A stretch of DNA of 64,000 nt, taken from assembly GCF_014699055.1 (NCBI RefSeq), contig NZ_JACXAC010000005.1, positions 434,001 to 498,000 of the forward strand, written 5' to 3'. Positions 33,688 to 42,315 of this stretch are shown piece after piece (position 1 is the stretch's first letter; each line of letters begins with the position of its first letter). The translations under genes were made by a program, and so were the position numbers. This DNA comes from Hymenobacter armeniacus. Lineage in GTDB: Bacteria > Bacteroidota > Bacteroidia > Cytophagales > Hymenobacteraceae. The notes beneath the pieces were generated by a model. The model made no database searches. It saw only the letters and a list, made by a program, of their open reading frames with translations, and had not been told where the DNA came from.

Positions 33688-33707
33688 AAGTTTCCGGTGT
33701 ACCTTTG
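33674..33707 (+). promoter_or_regulatory. Promoter of the tetR-efflux operon
   Basis: -33 element TTTG at 33674-33677, 22-nt spacer, -7 element TACCTTTG at 33700-33707: a good match to the Bacteroidota consensus. The ATG follows 10 nt later. Confidence 0.7.
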
Positions 33708-33717
33708 CGGCGTAGTT

Positions 33718-34332
33718 ATGGAAATCAAAGACCGAATCCTCAATCACGCGCAGGCGCTTTTCATGCGTAACGGCATCAAAAGCGTGAGCATGGACGACAT
33801 CGCCGCCGACATGGCCATGTCGAAAAAGACCCTGTACAAGTGGTTCGAAAACAAGGACCAGATTGTGATGGCGACCATGAACCGGCACCTGAACCAGGTG
33901 CAGGGCGAGTGTACCGCCGTGGCCGGCCCCGCCGCCAACGCCATCGAGGAGATGCTGACCATCTCCCGGTGGGCCGACGAACAGTTCAGCAACGTGCACC
34001 CCAGCATTTTCAACGACCTGAAGAAGTACCACCCCACGGCCTGGGAGCTGTTTGGGCAGCACAAAAACACGTTTATCCTGGAACAGATTACCCGGAACCT
34101 GCGCCGGGGCATGGCCGAGGGCCTGTTCCGCCCCGACCTCGACGTGGACGTGCTGGCCCGGCTCAACCTGGCCCAGATTGAGCTGGCCTTCGACCCCGCG
34201 CTGTACCCGCCGGCGCAATTCAGCCCGATGCGCGTCAACCGCGTGTTCGACGAGCATTTCCTGCTGGGCGTGGCCACCCTCAAGGGCCACAAACTCATCA
34301 ACGCCTACCGGCAGGTGACCGAAAACGAATAG
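33718..34332 (+). CDS. TetR-family transcriptional regulator
   Basis: 204 aa. The N-terminal helix-turn-helix is clear ('ILNHAQALFMRNGIKSVSMDDIAADMAMSKKTLYKWFENKDQIV'); the C-terminal ligand domain is of the TetR_C_24-like type seen beside Bacteroidota RND operons. The ATG at 33718 is set by the promoter; the frame upstream overlaps the -7 box. As first gene of a TetR-TolC-MFP-RND cluster it is expected to repress the pump until an exported compound binds it. Confidence 0.92.
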   Translation: MEIKDRILNHAQALFMRNGIKSVSMDDIAADMAMSKKTLYKWFENKDQIVMATMNRHLNQVQGECTAVAGPAANAIEEMLTISRWADEQFSNVHPSIFNDLKKYHPTAWELFGQHKNTFILEQITRNLRRGMAEGLFRPDLDVDVLARLNLAQIELAFDPALYPPAQFSPMRVNRVFDEHFLLGVATLKGHKLINAYRQVTENE

Positions 34333-34378
34333 CCGCCGGCGCCCTTTCCCCGCATTCCCCGTTTCCCTTTTTGCTGTT

Positions 34379-36058
34379 ATGAAGATGTTTCAACCCAGAC
34401 TCCTGCTGCTGGCGGCGCTGAGCGCGGCCGCGCCGCAAGGGCTGCTTGCCCAAACCAAGCCCAACACCGCGCTGGTGACCGCCCCCACGGCCGGCACCAT
34501 GCCCCTGAGCCTGCAGCAGGCCGTGAGCTATGCCATCCAGAACAAGCCCACGCTGCTGGCCACCCGCCTGGGCGAAGCCACGGCCGCCGCGCGGGTGGGC
34601 GAAATCAAGAGCGCCGGCCTGCCGCAGGTGAACGTGGGCGCCACCGCCACCGACAACCTCAAGCTGCAAAAGTCGCTGGTGGATTTTGGCGCGCTGGGGG
34701 GCGGCTCGTCGGCCACGCCGCTCACGGCCGCCGACATCGCGGCTGCGCAGGCCGGCCAGACGGTGAACATCAAGCCCATCACGCTGCCCTCCGAGCCGGT
34801 GCCGCCGCAAGCCTTTGCCTTCGGCCTGCAATACGCCGGCAACGCCAGCGCTTCGGTTTCGCAGCTGTTGTTTGACGGCTCGTATTTGATTGGGTTGAAG
34901 GCGGCCAAGGTGTATACCGAATTGGCCAAGAAGCAAACCCAGCAGGCCGAAATCGACGTGGTGGAGCAGGTGAGCAAAGCCTACTACAGCACGCTGGTGG
35001 CCCGCTCGCGCCTGGCCCTGCTGGCCCGCAACGTGCAGCGCCTCGACACGGTGCTTTACCAAACTACCCAAACCTTTAAGGCGGGTTTTGCCGAAAAGCT
35101 CGACGTGGACCGCCTGCGGGTGCAGCGCAACAACCTGGTGGTGGAGCAGCAGAAAGCGCAGCGCCTCACCGAGCTGAGCGTGGCCTTGCTGAAGTTTCAG
35201 ATGGGCCTGCCGCAGCAGCAGAACATTCAGCTCACCGACTCGCTCGGCGCGGCCGTGGTGGATGCCGGCGCGTTGCGCCAGCGCCTCGGCGTGGCCAGCC
35301 TGAACACCGGCGGCGCCGGCGAAGGCAACGTGCCCGCGGCTCCTGCGCCCGTGACGGGCACCGACCCCGCCACCCAAAGCCGCCTCGACCAGCAAACGGC
35401 CCTGGCGGGCGGCCTGGCCCCGGCCGCGCTGGGCGCCCTGAACTACAACAACCGCATCGAGTTTTCGACCTTGGAAACCCAGCAAGCCCTTGCGGGCCTC
35501 GACCTGCGCAACCGCCAGGCCGGCGCCTACCCGCGCCTGCTACTGACCGGGGCCTACGGTTTCACCGGCTCGGCCAAAACCATGGGCGATTTGTTTGCCT
35601 TCCGCGGGCCCGACTCGCGCAGCAGCAACGGCTTTCCGAACCAGAACTGGTTTGGTTTCGGCAACGTGGGGCTGACTTTGCAAGTGCCGGTGTTCGACGG
35701 TTTCCGCCGCAAGTACCTCGTGCAACAGAGCCGCATCCAGCAGCAAACCATTGAAAAAGGGTTTGAAACGCTGAAGCAGAGCATTGACTTGCAGGATGCC
35801 CAGAGCCGCACCACGCTGGTAAATGCGTTGGATGTGCTCGACAACCAAAAGGCCAACCTCGACCTGGCCACCGACGTGGCCCGCGTGACGCGCATCAAGT
35901 TTAACGCCGGCGTGGGTTCCAACCTGGAGGTGATTACGGCCGAAACCGACCTGCGCTCGGCCCAAACGAATTACTACGGCGCCGTGTACGATGTATTGGT
36001 GGCCAAAGTAGACCGCGACAAGGCCACCGGCGAGCTGTACAACCAAGTGAAAAAATAA
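34379..36058 (+). CDS. TolC-family outer membrane efflux protein
   Basis: 559 aa with a signal peptide (MKMFQPRLLLLAALSAAAPQGLLA). The family repeats are visible: 'MPLSLQQAVSYAIQNKPTLLA', long amphipathic helices ('AEIDVVEQVSKAYYSTLVARSRLALL') and a second half with 'LTLQVPVFDGFRR' and 'VGSNLEVITAETDLRSAQTNYYGAVYDVLVAKVDRDKATGEL'. It forms the outer-membrane duct of the tripartite pump. Residues about 290-345 hold an Ala/Gly-rich insert between the halves. It begins 46 nt after tetR. Confidence 0.93.
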   Translation: MKMFQPRLLLLAALSAAAPQGLLAQTKPNTALVTAPTAGTMPLSLQQAVSYAIQNKPTLLATRLGEATAAARVGEIKSAGLPQVNVGATATDNLKLQKSLVDFGALGGGSSATPLTAADIAAAQAGQTVNIKPITLPSEPVPPQAFAFGLQYAGNASASVSQLLFDGSYLIGLKAAKVYTELAKKQTQQAEIDVVEQVSKAYYSTLVARSRLALLARNVQRLDTVLYQTTQTFKAGFAEKLDVDRLRVQRNNLVVEQQKAQRLTELSVALLKFQMGLPQQQNIQLTDSLGAAVVDAGALRQRLGVASLNTGGAGEGNVPAAPAPVTGTDPATQSRLDQQTALAGGLAPAALGALNYNNRIEFSTLETQQALAGLDLRNRQAGAYPRLLLTGAYGFTGSAKTMGDLFAFRGPDSRSSNGFPNQNWFGFGNVGLTLQVPVFDGFRRKYLVQQSRIQQQTIEKGFETLKQSIDLQDAQSRTTLVNALDVLDNQKANLDLATDVARVTRIKFNAGVGSNLEVITAETDLRSAQTNYYGAVYDVLVAKVDRDKATGELYNQVKK

Positions 36059-36112
36059 CGCTGGGCCCGGCCCACTACCCCCATTCATTACCCCCGAAAT
36101 ACCCGTTTCCCC

Positions 36113-37255
36113 ATGCGTTTCAACTCAACCCAACCCGCTGTTCTTTTCCTGGCCGGCTCGCTGCTGCTGGCCTCCTGCGGCGGCTCCAAAGACCCCAAGG
36201 CCGAACTGGCCAAGCTGAAAAAGGAGCAGGCCGCCAACCAAGCTAAAATTGCCGAGCTGGAAGCCAAAACCGGTGCCGGCGCCGACGCCGCGGCCGCCAA
36301 CATCACGCCCGTGTCGGTGCTGAGCGTGCAGCCCGAGAGTTTCAAGAGCTTCCTCGAAGTGCAGGGCCGCGTCGATTTTGACCAGAATGCCACCGTGGGC
36401 GCCCGCGCCGCCGGCACGCTCACTAGCATCCGCGTGCAGCGCGGCGACCAGGTGCGCAAAGGCCAGGTGCTGGCCACGGTAGATGCCTCGGTGCTCGACG
36501 CCAGCATTGCCGAGCTGCGCACCCGCATGGACCTGGCCAAGACGGTGTACGAGAAGCAAGCCGGCCTGTGGAAGCAGCAGATTGGCACCGAAATACAATA
36601 CCTGCAAGCCAAAAACAACTATGAGGCCCTGCAGCGCAACCTGGCCACCCTTAACCAGCAACGCTCCCTGTACAGCGTGGTGGCGCCGTTCTCGGGCGCC
36701 GTGGACGAGGTGCTGCCCAAGCTGGGCGAAGTGACGGCCCCCGGCGCCCCAGTGGTGCGCCTCACCAGCGGCTCGGGCGGTAAAATCCTGGCCGACGTGT
36801 CGGAAGCCTACGGCAACAGCATCAAGGCCGGCGACAACGCCGTGGTGACCATTCCGGACCTGGGCGGCGAAGAAATTCCCGCCACGGTGCGCGTGGTGAG
36901 CCGCGGCATCAACGCCACCAGCCGCACCTTCACGGTAGAGCTGCGCCTGAAGGGCGCCAAAGCCGCCGACCTGCGCCCCAACATGGTGGCCACGGTGCGC
37001 ATCCAGAACTACGACCGCCAGAACGCCACCGTCATCCCGGTGGACCTGGTGCAGAAAGACGAGCAGAACAGCTACGTGTACGTGGTGGGCCAGGAGGGCG
37101 GCAAGGCCGTGGCCAAGAAGCGCATCATCCAGACGGGCAACGCCTACAACGGCAAGATTGAAGTGACCAGCGGCCTGCAAAACGGCGACCAGGTGATTTC
37201 GGCCGGCTACCAGAATTTGAACGAGGGCCAGGCGGTGAGTGTCGCCAAAGCCTAA
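36113..37255 (+). CDS. RND efflux periplasmic adaptor (MFP/HlyD family), lipoprotein
   Basis: 380 aa. The lipobox LASC (about residues 19-22) predicts lipid anchoring. A coiled coil (AELAKLKKEQAANQAKIAELEAK) lies between the anchor and the core: lipoyl halves 'GTLTSIRVQRGDQVRKGQVLA' and 'YSVVAPFSGAVDEV', a helical hairpin, beta-barrel and membrane-proximal domain. Links the inner-membrane RND pump to the TolC protein. Gap of 54 nt from the upstream gene; same operon. Confidence 0.94.
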   Translation: MRFNSTQPAVLFLAGSLLLASCGGSKDPKAELAKLKKEQAANQAKIAELEAKTGAGADAAAANITPVSVLSVQPESFKSFLEVQGRVDFDQNATVGARAAGTLTSIRVQRGDQVRKGQVLATVDASVLDASIAELRTRMDLAKTVYEKQAGLWKQQIGTEIQYLQAKNNYEALQRNLATLNQQRSLYSVVAPFSGAVDEVLPKLGEVTAPGAPVVRLTSGSGGKILADVSEAYGNSIKAGDNAVVTIPDLGGEEIPATVRVVSRGINATSRTFTVELRLKGAKAADLRPNMVATVRIQNYDRQNATVIPVDLVQKDEQNSYVYVVGQEGGKAVAKKRIIQTGNAYNGKIEVTSGLQNGDQVISAGYQNLNEGQAVSVAKA

Positions 37256-37311
37256 CGCTGCCTTTCCCGGCGGCTTTTCCTCCCGCTTTTACCTAGCACC
37301 CTAGAAAAGCT

Positions 37312-40300
37312 ATGCAAGATTTAGAAAAAGAGTTTGGGCCGACCAGTTGGTCCATCAACAACAAAACCAGCATCTACATCATCACGGTGCTGCTGTGCGT
37401 GGCGGGGATTTTTGCCTACATCAAGCTGGGCAAAGAGAAATTCCCCGACATCGTGATTCCGCGCATCATCGTGGCCACGGTGTACCCCGGCACCTCGCCG
37501 GCCGACATCGAGAACCTGGTGACGCGCCAGCTCGAAAAGGAAATTAAGAGCGTGAACGGGGTGAAGAAAATCAACTCCACCTCGAACCAGGACTATTGCA
37601 TCGTAGACGTGGAGTTCAACTCCGGCGTCGACGTGCAGTACGCCAAGCAGCTTATCAAGGACGCCGTAGACAAGGCGGCCACCGAGCTGCCCAACGACCT
37701 GCCCACGGCCCCCACGGTGAAGGAGATTAACATCTCGGAGCAGCCCATTATGTACGTCAACCTGAGCGGCAACCTGCCCGCCGCCCAGCTCAAAAAATAC
37801 GCCGACGACTTCCAGGACAAGATTGAGGCCCTGCCCGAAATCACCCGCGTCGACATCATCGGCGCCCTCGACCAGCAGGTGAACGTGGACGTAGACCTGA
37901 ACAAGCTGCGCGCCTCGCGCCTGGGCTTCTCGGACATTACCCGCGCCATCGGCGGCGAAAACCTCACCGTGTCGGGCGGCTCCATCGACGTGGGCCAGCA
38001 GAAGCGGGCCGTGCGCGTGGCCGGCCAGTACGTGCGCGCCTCCGACATTGCCGATATTCAGGTGAAGAACCTCAACGGCGCGGCCGTGCGCCTCGGCGAC
38101 ATCGCCACCGTGGTAGACGGCTTCAAGGACCGCGAAAGCTACGCCCGCCTCGACGGCAAGCCCGCCATCACCCTGAACGTGGTGAAGCGCCAGGGCGAAA
38201 ACCTCATCGACGCCTCCGACAAAATCAAGGCCCTGGTGAAGGAAACCGAGAAGACCCTGCCCAAGGAGCTGAAAATTACCATCACCGGCGACACCTCGAA
38301 CGACACCCGCGTGACCCTGCACGACCTGATTAACACCATCATCATCGGTTTTTTGCTGGTGACGTTCATCCTGATGTTCTTCATGGGCACCACCAACGCC
38401 ATGTTCGTGGGCTTGTCCGTGCCGATTTCGATGTTCCTGGCCTTCCTCATCATCCCGGGCTTCGATTTCTCGCTGAACATGATTGTGCTCTTCGCCTTCC
38501 TGCTGGCGCTGGGCATTGTGGTGGACGACGCCATTGTGGTCATCGAAAACACCCACCGCCTGCTGCACGAGCACCCCGACCTGAGCACCAAGAAAGCGGC
38601 CAAATTCGCCGCGGGCGAAGTATTCGTGCCCGTATTGGCCGGCACGCTGACGACGGTGGCGCCGTTTGTGCCGCTCATGTTCTGGCCCGGCATCGTGGGC
38701 TCGTTCATGTACTACCTGCCCGTCACGCTGATTATCACGCTCATGTCGTCGCTGGTGGTGGCCTTCATCATGAACCCGGTGTTCGCCGTGAGCTTTATGA
38801 GCCGCGAAGAGCATTTCGAAGAAGACCTGCACAGCAAGCCCAAAGCCACTCGGGGCTTCCTCATCACCATGGCCGTGCTGGTGGGCCTGGGCATTCTGTT
38901 CAACCTCACGGCCATGGGCAAAACGCCCGAGGTTGGTCCCGACGGGGAAGCCACCGGCCTGCTGGGCCATTTCCTCGGCAACCTGTGTCTGGCCCTGGCC
39001 GCCTTCATCGCCCTCGACCGCTTCGTGCTGGTGAAGATGATTGCCTGGTTCCAGACCCGCGCCTTGCCGCGCTTCCAGAACGGCTACGCCGACCTGGTGC
39101 GTTGGGCCATTAGCCACCCGGCCCTCGTGATGGTGGGCGTACTGGTGCTGTTCATCGGCTCGTTTGTGGCCGTGGGCATCCGCGGCCCCAAGGTGGACTT
39201 CTTTCCCAAAGGCGACCCCAAGTTCATCTACACCTACCTGCGCATGCCCGTGGGCACCCGCGTGGAGGTGACGGACTCGGTGACGCAGATACTGGAAAAC
39301 CGCATCTACGGCGTCATCGGCCGCCAGAACCCCGACGTGGAATCGGTGATTACCAACGTGGCCATCGGCGCCGGCGACCCCAGCGAAGCCACGGCTTCGG
39401 GCGTGTCGCAGTCGCACATGGGCAAGGTGGGCGTGGCCTTCAAGGAGCTGAGCGACCGCAAAGGCCCCGCCACCAGCACCTACATGGACAAAATCCGCGA
39501 GGTGGTGAAAGGCATTCCCGGCGCCGAAGTATCGGTGGACCAGGAAGCCAGCGGCCCGCCCCAGCAGAAGCCCATCGCCATCGAGGTGAGCGGCGACGAC
39601 TACCCGGCCCTGGCCAAGCTCTCCAAAAAAGTGGAGCGCTACGTGGACTCGCTGCGCATCGGCGGCATCGAAGACCTGCGCTCCAACCTAGAAGACCGCA
39701 ACCCCGAAATCGCCGTCAACATCGACCGCACCCGCGCCAACCGCGAGGGCATCAGCACCGGCCAGATTGGCCTGGAAGTCCGCACCGCTATCTACGGCTC
39801 GGAAGCCAGCAAATTCAAAACCGCTGACGACGAGTACCCCATCCAGGTGCGCTACGCCAAGCCCTACCGCAACGACGTGGACGCCGTGGTGAACGCCCCG
39901 CTTACGTTCCGCGACGCCACCGGCCAGGTGCGCCAAGTGCCCATCTCGGCCATTGCCGACGTGAGCTACGGCAGCACTTACGGCGGCATCAAGCGCAAAG
40001 ACACCAAGCGCATCATCACCATCAGCTCGAACGTGCTCAACGGCTTCACCGGCCCCGACGTGGCCGCCCAGGTGAAGCAGGCCCTCAAGTCCTTCCCCGT
40101 GCCTGCCGGCTACAACGTGAAAATGGGCGGCGCCGAAGAAGACCAGAAGGAAACCACCGACTTCCTGCCGCTGGCCGGCCTGGGCGCCCTGGCGCTCATC
40201 TTCCTCATCCTCGTCACGCAGTTCAACTCGTTCAGCAAGCCGGTCATCATCCTCTCCGAAGTGCTGTTCTCGATTGCGGGCGTGTTCTGGGGCCTGGCCA

Positions 40301-40800
40301 TCACCGGCATGAACGTCAGCATCGTGATGACGGGCGTGGGCATCATCGCCCTGGCCGGCATCGTGGTGAAAAACGGCATTCTGCTGGTCGAATTCACCGA
40401 CATCCTGCGTTCGCAGGGCATGCCGCTGCGCGAGGCCATCGTGTTGGCCGGCCGCACCCGCCTCAACCCCGTCATTCTGACGGCCACGGCCGCCACACTG
40501 GGCCTCATTCCGCTGGCCATCGGCCTGAACATCGATTTCTACGAGCTGTTCGCCTCCGGCAACCCGCACTTCTTCATCGGCGGCGAATCGGTGACGTTCT
40601 GGGGCCCGCTGGCCTGGACCATCATTTTCGGTCTGGTGTTCGCCACGGGCATCACGCTGCTGGTGGTGCCGGTGATGTACCTGCTGAGCGAAACGCTCAA
40701 AGGAAAAATTTCCGGAAAAAACCCCGACCAGCTTGCAACCAATTCCGAAGAGGTGGACTCTGAAGAAGTACAGGCGGCCGCGCCGCCTGTACTAGCCTAA
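37312..40800 (+). CDS. RND-family multidrug efflux permease (AcrB-like)
   Basis: 1162 aa, longer than typical AcrB (about 1040). Signature features: first TM 'SIYIITVLLCVAGIFAYIKLG', porter domains, proton-relay TM4 'ALGIVVDDAIVVIENTHR', and C-half TMs ('GIIALAGIVVKNGILLVEF'). Two insertions explain the size: a hydrophobic stretch with about two extra TMs between the halves (about 515-580) and a segment near the C-terminus ('ASGNPHFFIGGESVTFWGPL'). An acidic tail follows. Driven by proton motive force in the inner membrane; the substrate is unknown. Confidence 0.95.
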   Translation: MQDLEKEFGPTSWSINNKTSIYIITVLLCVAGIFAYIKLGKEKFPDIVIPRIIVATVYPGTSPADIENLVTRQLEKEIKSVNGVKKINSTSNQDYCIVDVEFNSGVDVQYAKQLIKDAVDKAATELPNDLPTAPTVKEINISEQPIMYVNLSGNLPAAQLKKYADDFQDKIEALPEITRVDIIGALDQQVNVDVDLNKLRASRLGFSDITRAIGGENLTVSGGSIDVGQQKRAVRVAGQYVRASDIADIQVKNLNGAAVRLGDIATVVDGFKDRESYARLDGKPAITLNVVKRQGENLIDASDKIKALVKETEKTLPKELKITITGDTSNDTRVTLHDLINTIIIGFLLVTFILMFFMGTTNAMFVGLSVPISMFLAFLIIPGFDFSLNMIVLFAFLLALGIVVDDAIVVIENTHRLLHEHPDLSTKKAAKFAAGEVFVPVLAGTLTTVAPFVPLMFWPGIVGSFMYYLPVTLIITLMSSLVVAFIMNPVFAVSFMSREEHFEEDLHSKPKATRGFLITMAVLVGLGILFNLTAMGKTPEVGPDGEATGLLGHFLGNLCLALAAFIALDRFVLVKMIAWFQTRALPRFQNGYADLVRWAISHPALVMVGVLVLFIGSFVAVGIRGPKVDFFPKGDPKFIYTYLRMPVGTRVEVTDSVTQILENRIYGVIGRQNPDVESVITNVAIGAGDPSEATASGVSQSHMGKVGVAFKELSDRKGPATSTYMDKIREVVKGIPGAEVSVDQEASGPPQQKPIAIEVSGDDYPALAKLSKKVERYVDSLRIGGIEDLRSNLEDRNPEIAVNIDRTRANREGISTGQIGLEVRTAIYGSEASKFKTADDEYPIQVRYAKPYRNDVDAVVNAPLTFRDATGQVRQVPISAIADVSYGSTYGGIKRKDTKRIITISSNVLNGFTGPDVAAQVKQALKSFPVPAGYNVKMGGAEEDQKETTDFLPLAGLGALALIFLILVTQFNSFSKPVIILSEVLFSIAGVFWGLAITGMNVSIVMTGVGIIALAGIVVKNGILLVEFTDILRSQGMPLREAIVLAGRTRLNPVILTATAATLGLIPLAIGLNIDFYELFASGNPHFFIGGESVTFWGPLAWTIIFGLVFATGITLLVVPVMYLLSETLKGKISGKNPDQLATNSEEVDSEEVQAAAPPVLA

Positions 40801-40928
40801 CCATTTCTGCGTTGTCGGTGCCCGTCGGTCGGTTTTTGTTGCAGCACTAACCACTCCATCCCACCCCGACGGGCACCTCGCGCCGCCGCGCTAGTCGCCC
40901 CCGCCTCACCGTTTTTTTCGCAACTATT

Positions 40929-41195
40929 ATGTACGTATCCACCACTAGCCCCGCCCATACCGCCACCATCGAGCAGCAGGTATTCCGCATCATCAGCAAG
41001 CGCAAAGCCATTCGGGCCAGCCGCGTGCGCAAAACCGCGAGCCTCGCCCGCGACCTGCGCTTCGACACCGTCGACGTCGTCGACATCATCCTGGAACTGG
41101 AGCGCAACTTCAGCATCACCATCCCCGACGAGGTGCCCCTCTTCACCGTGGGCGACTTCGTGCGCTACGTGCGCGAGCACGCCGCCGCCGCGTAG
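40929..41195 (+). CDS. Acyl-carrier-protein-like protein lacking the carrier serine
   Basis: 88 aa. The four-helix ACP pattern is clear ('LARDLRFDTVDVVDIILELERNFSITIPDEVPLFTVGDFVRYV'), but the DSL motif that takes 4'-phosphopantetheine reads D46-T47-V48-D49, with Thr instead of Ser (codon ACC). It is therefore either an apo-only structural or regulatory ACP homologue or, less likely, modified on Thr. The N-terminal ~35 residues are unusually basic. No fatty-acid or polyketide genes are adjacent; it stands alone between the efflux operon and a strong terminator. Confidence 0.75.
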   Translation: MYVSTTSPAHTATIEQQVFRIISKRKAIRASRVRKTASLARDLRFDTVDVVDIILELERNFSITIPDEVPLFTVGDFVRYVREHAAAA

Positions 41196-41237
41196 TGGTG
41201 GTCCGCCAGATATTCTTGCTATAGTTGCTATGAACTA

Positions 41238-41275
41238 AAAAGGCCCCGGAACCATGGTTCCGGGGCGTTTTTTTT
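41238..41275. terminator. Rho-independent terminator
   Basis: 24-bp perfect palindrome (arms GCCCCGGAACCA / TGGTTCCGGGGC, 41243-41266) with A-run before and an eight-T run after; between convergent genes. Confidence 0.9.
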
Positions 41276-41289
41276 ATAGGCTTGTGGGT

Positions 41290-42069
41290 CTAACGCACGT
41301 TGCCGCCGCTGTCGAGGGCGCCGGCATCGGTGGCGTTGCGGCTGCCTTCCCAGGTGCGCACCGTGGCGCCGCTGGTGGGGCCGGTGGGCTGGGCGTCGTC
41401 GCCGGCCTCGTGCACGGGGCGCGGGCTGCTGCTCTCGGGCGAGCCCAGGCCGGAATCGGTGTTGGACTCGCGGCGGGGCGAAGCGGGGGATTGCTCGGAG
41501 TGCGTGCCGTGCTGCTTGGCCGATTCGGCGGCGGGCTGGGCGCGGTCCGTGGCGCTGGCGGCATAGGGCGAGCCCATGGCATTGGCTTTTTCTTCAGCAG
41601 CGGTTTTGTCGCTGCTGGCGCCCGAGGCGGCAGCCAGCGCCGGCCGCGTAAGCTCCCATTCGTGAAACTTGTCCATCTCGTGCTTAAGCGTGGTCGAGAA
41701 CCAGGCCACCAGGGCCACGTCGTCGAGCAGGCCCAGCACCGGAATGAAGTCCGGAATCAGGTCAATTGGGCTCAGGAAATAAATGAGCACGGCCACGGCC
41801 GCCGCCACCGTGGTGCCGGGCACGCCCGTGTATTCACCCGAAATCGACGCTTTGATGAGCCGGAACATGGTTTGGAGCGTTTCCCAGGCTTCGTGGGCCA
41901 ACGTGCCTACTTCGTTCTTTTGGCTGGCTTTCTGGTACGCGTCCGTTAGCAGCTTTTTCATGCGCGTGGGCTGTTTGATGTAGCCCTCGGCGGTGCTGAG
42001 AAATTTCTTGAAAACGGCCGAGCCGGCCACGTCATTACCGGTAGGCGGGGTTTGTTGATTTTGAGCCAC
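41290..42069 (-). CDS. YkvA (DUF1232) domain membrane protein with disordered tail
   Basis: 259 aa from a GTG at 42069 (a TTG at 42093 is an alternative). Residues about 25-140 hold the YkvA domain, with the hydrophobic hallmark 'IYFLSPIDLIPDFIPVLGLLDDVALVAW'. The last ~110 residues are Ser/Ala/Glu/Gly-rich and probably disordered. YkvA-domain proteins are widespread and of unknown function. The region upstream (42070-42240) is AT-rich. Confidence 0.82.
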   Translation of the reverse strand: MAQNQQTPPTGNDVAGSAVFKKFLSTAEGYIKQPTRMKKLLTDAYQKASQKNEVGTLAHEAWETLQTMFRLIKASISGEYTGVPGTTVAAAVAVLIYFLSPIDLIPDFIPVLGLLDDVALVAWFSTTLKHEMDKFHEWELTRPALAAASGASSDKTAAEEKANAMGSPYAASATDRAQPAAESAKQHGTHSEQSPASPRRESNTDSGLGSPESSSPRPVHEAGDDAQPTGPTSGATVRTWEGSRNATDAGALDSGGNVR

Positions 42070-42249
42070 GGAGTGCGGAGTTAAGAAAGACAAAGGAGAA
42101 TGGACAAACGCCGTTTATCCTGGCCTGAATACTGCATTTGCCCACTCAAGGTTATCGAAAACAAGCCCAGCCGTGGAGCCAGGCTGCCAAAGGTCTCAGA
42201 TTTATATCAATAAATATAAATAACTAAATCCATGTTTGCAACAAGAAGG

Positions 42250-42279
42250 CGGCCCTGCTTCTCGTAAGAAACAGGGCCG
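42250..42279. terminator. Hairpin after sigma/protease operon
   Basis: 8-bp stem CGGCCCTG / CAGGGCCG, 37 bp beyond the stop of the minus-strand protease gene; weak T-run on the minus strand. Confidence 0.5.
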
Positions 42280-42315
42280 TTGTAAGTTGTGGTCAGGCTG
42301 GGTTGGCGGGCGGTA

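Larger units (their letters stand above)
33386..33717. other. Divergent intergenic region, ispF / tetR
   Basis: 332 bp holding the ispF -7 box on the minus strand (TACTTTTG, 33424-33431), a plus-strand TAGCTTTG (33522-33529), a possible 34-codon ORF (33583-33687) and the tetR promoter (33674-33707). The stretch around 33480-33540 is AT-rich. Confidence 0.6.

Noticed and set aside
37321..39417. 698-codon minus-strand frame over the RND permease
   Set aside because: His/Gln/Gly-rich antisense shadow of a clearly coding AcrB-like gene.
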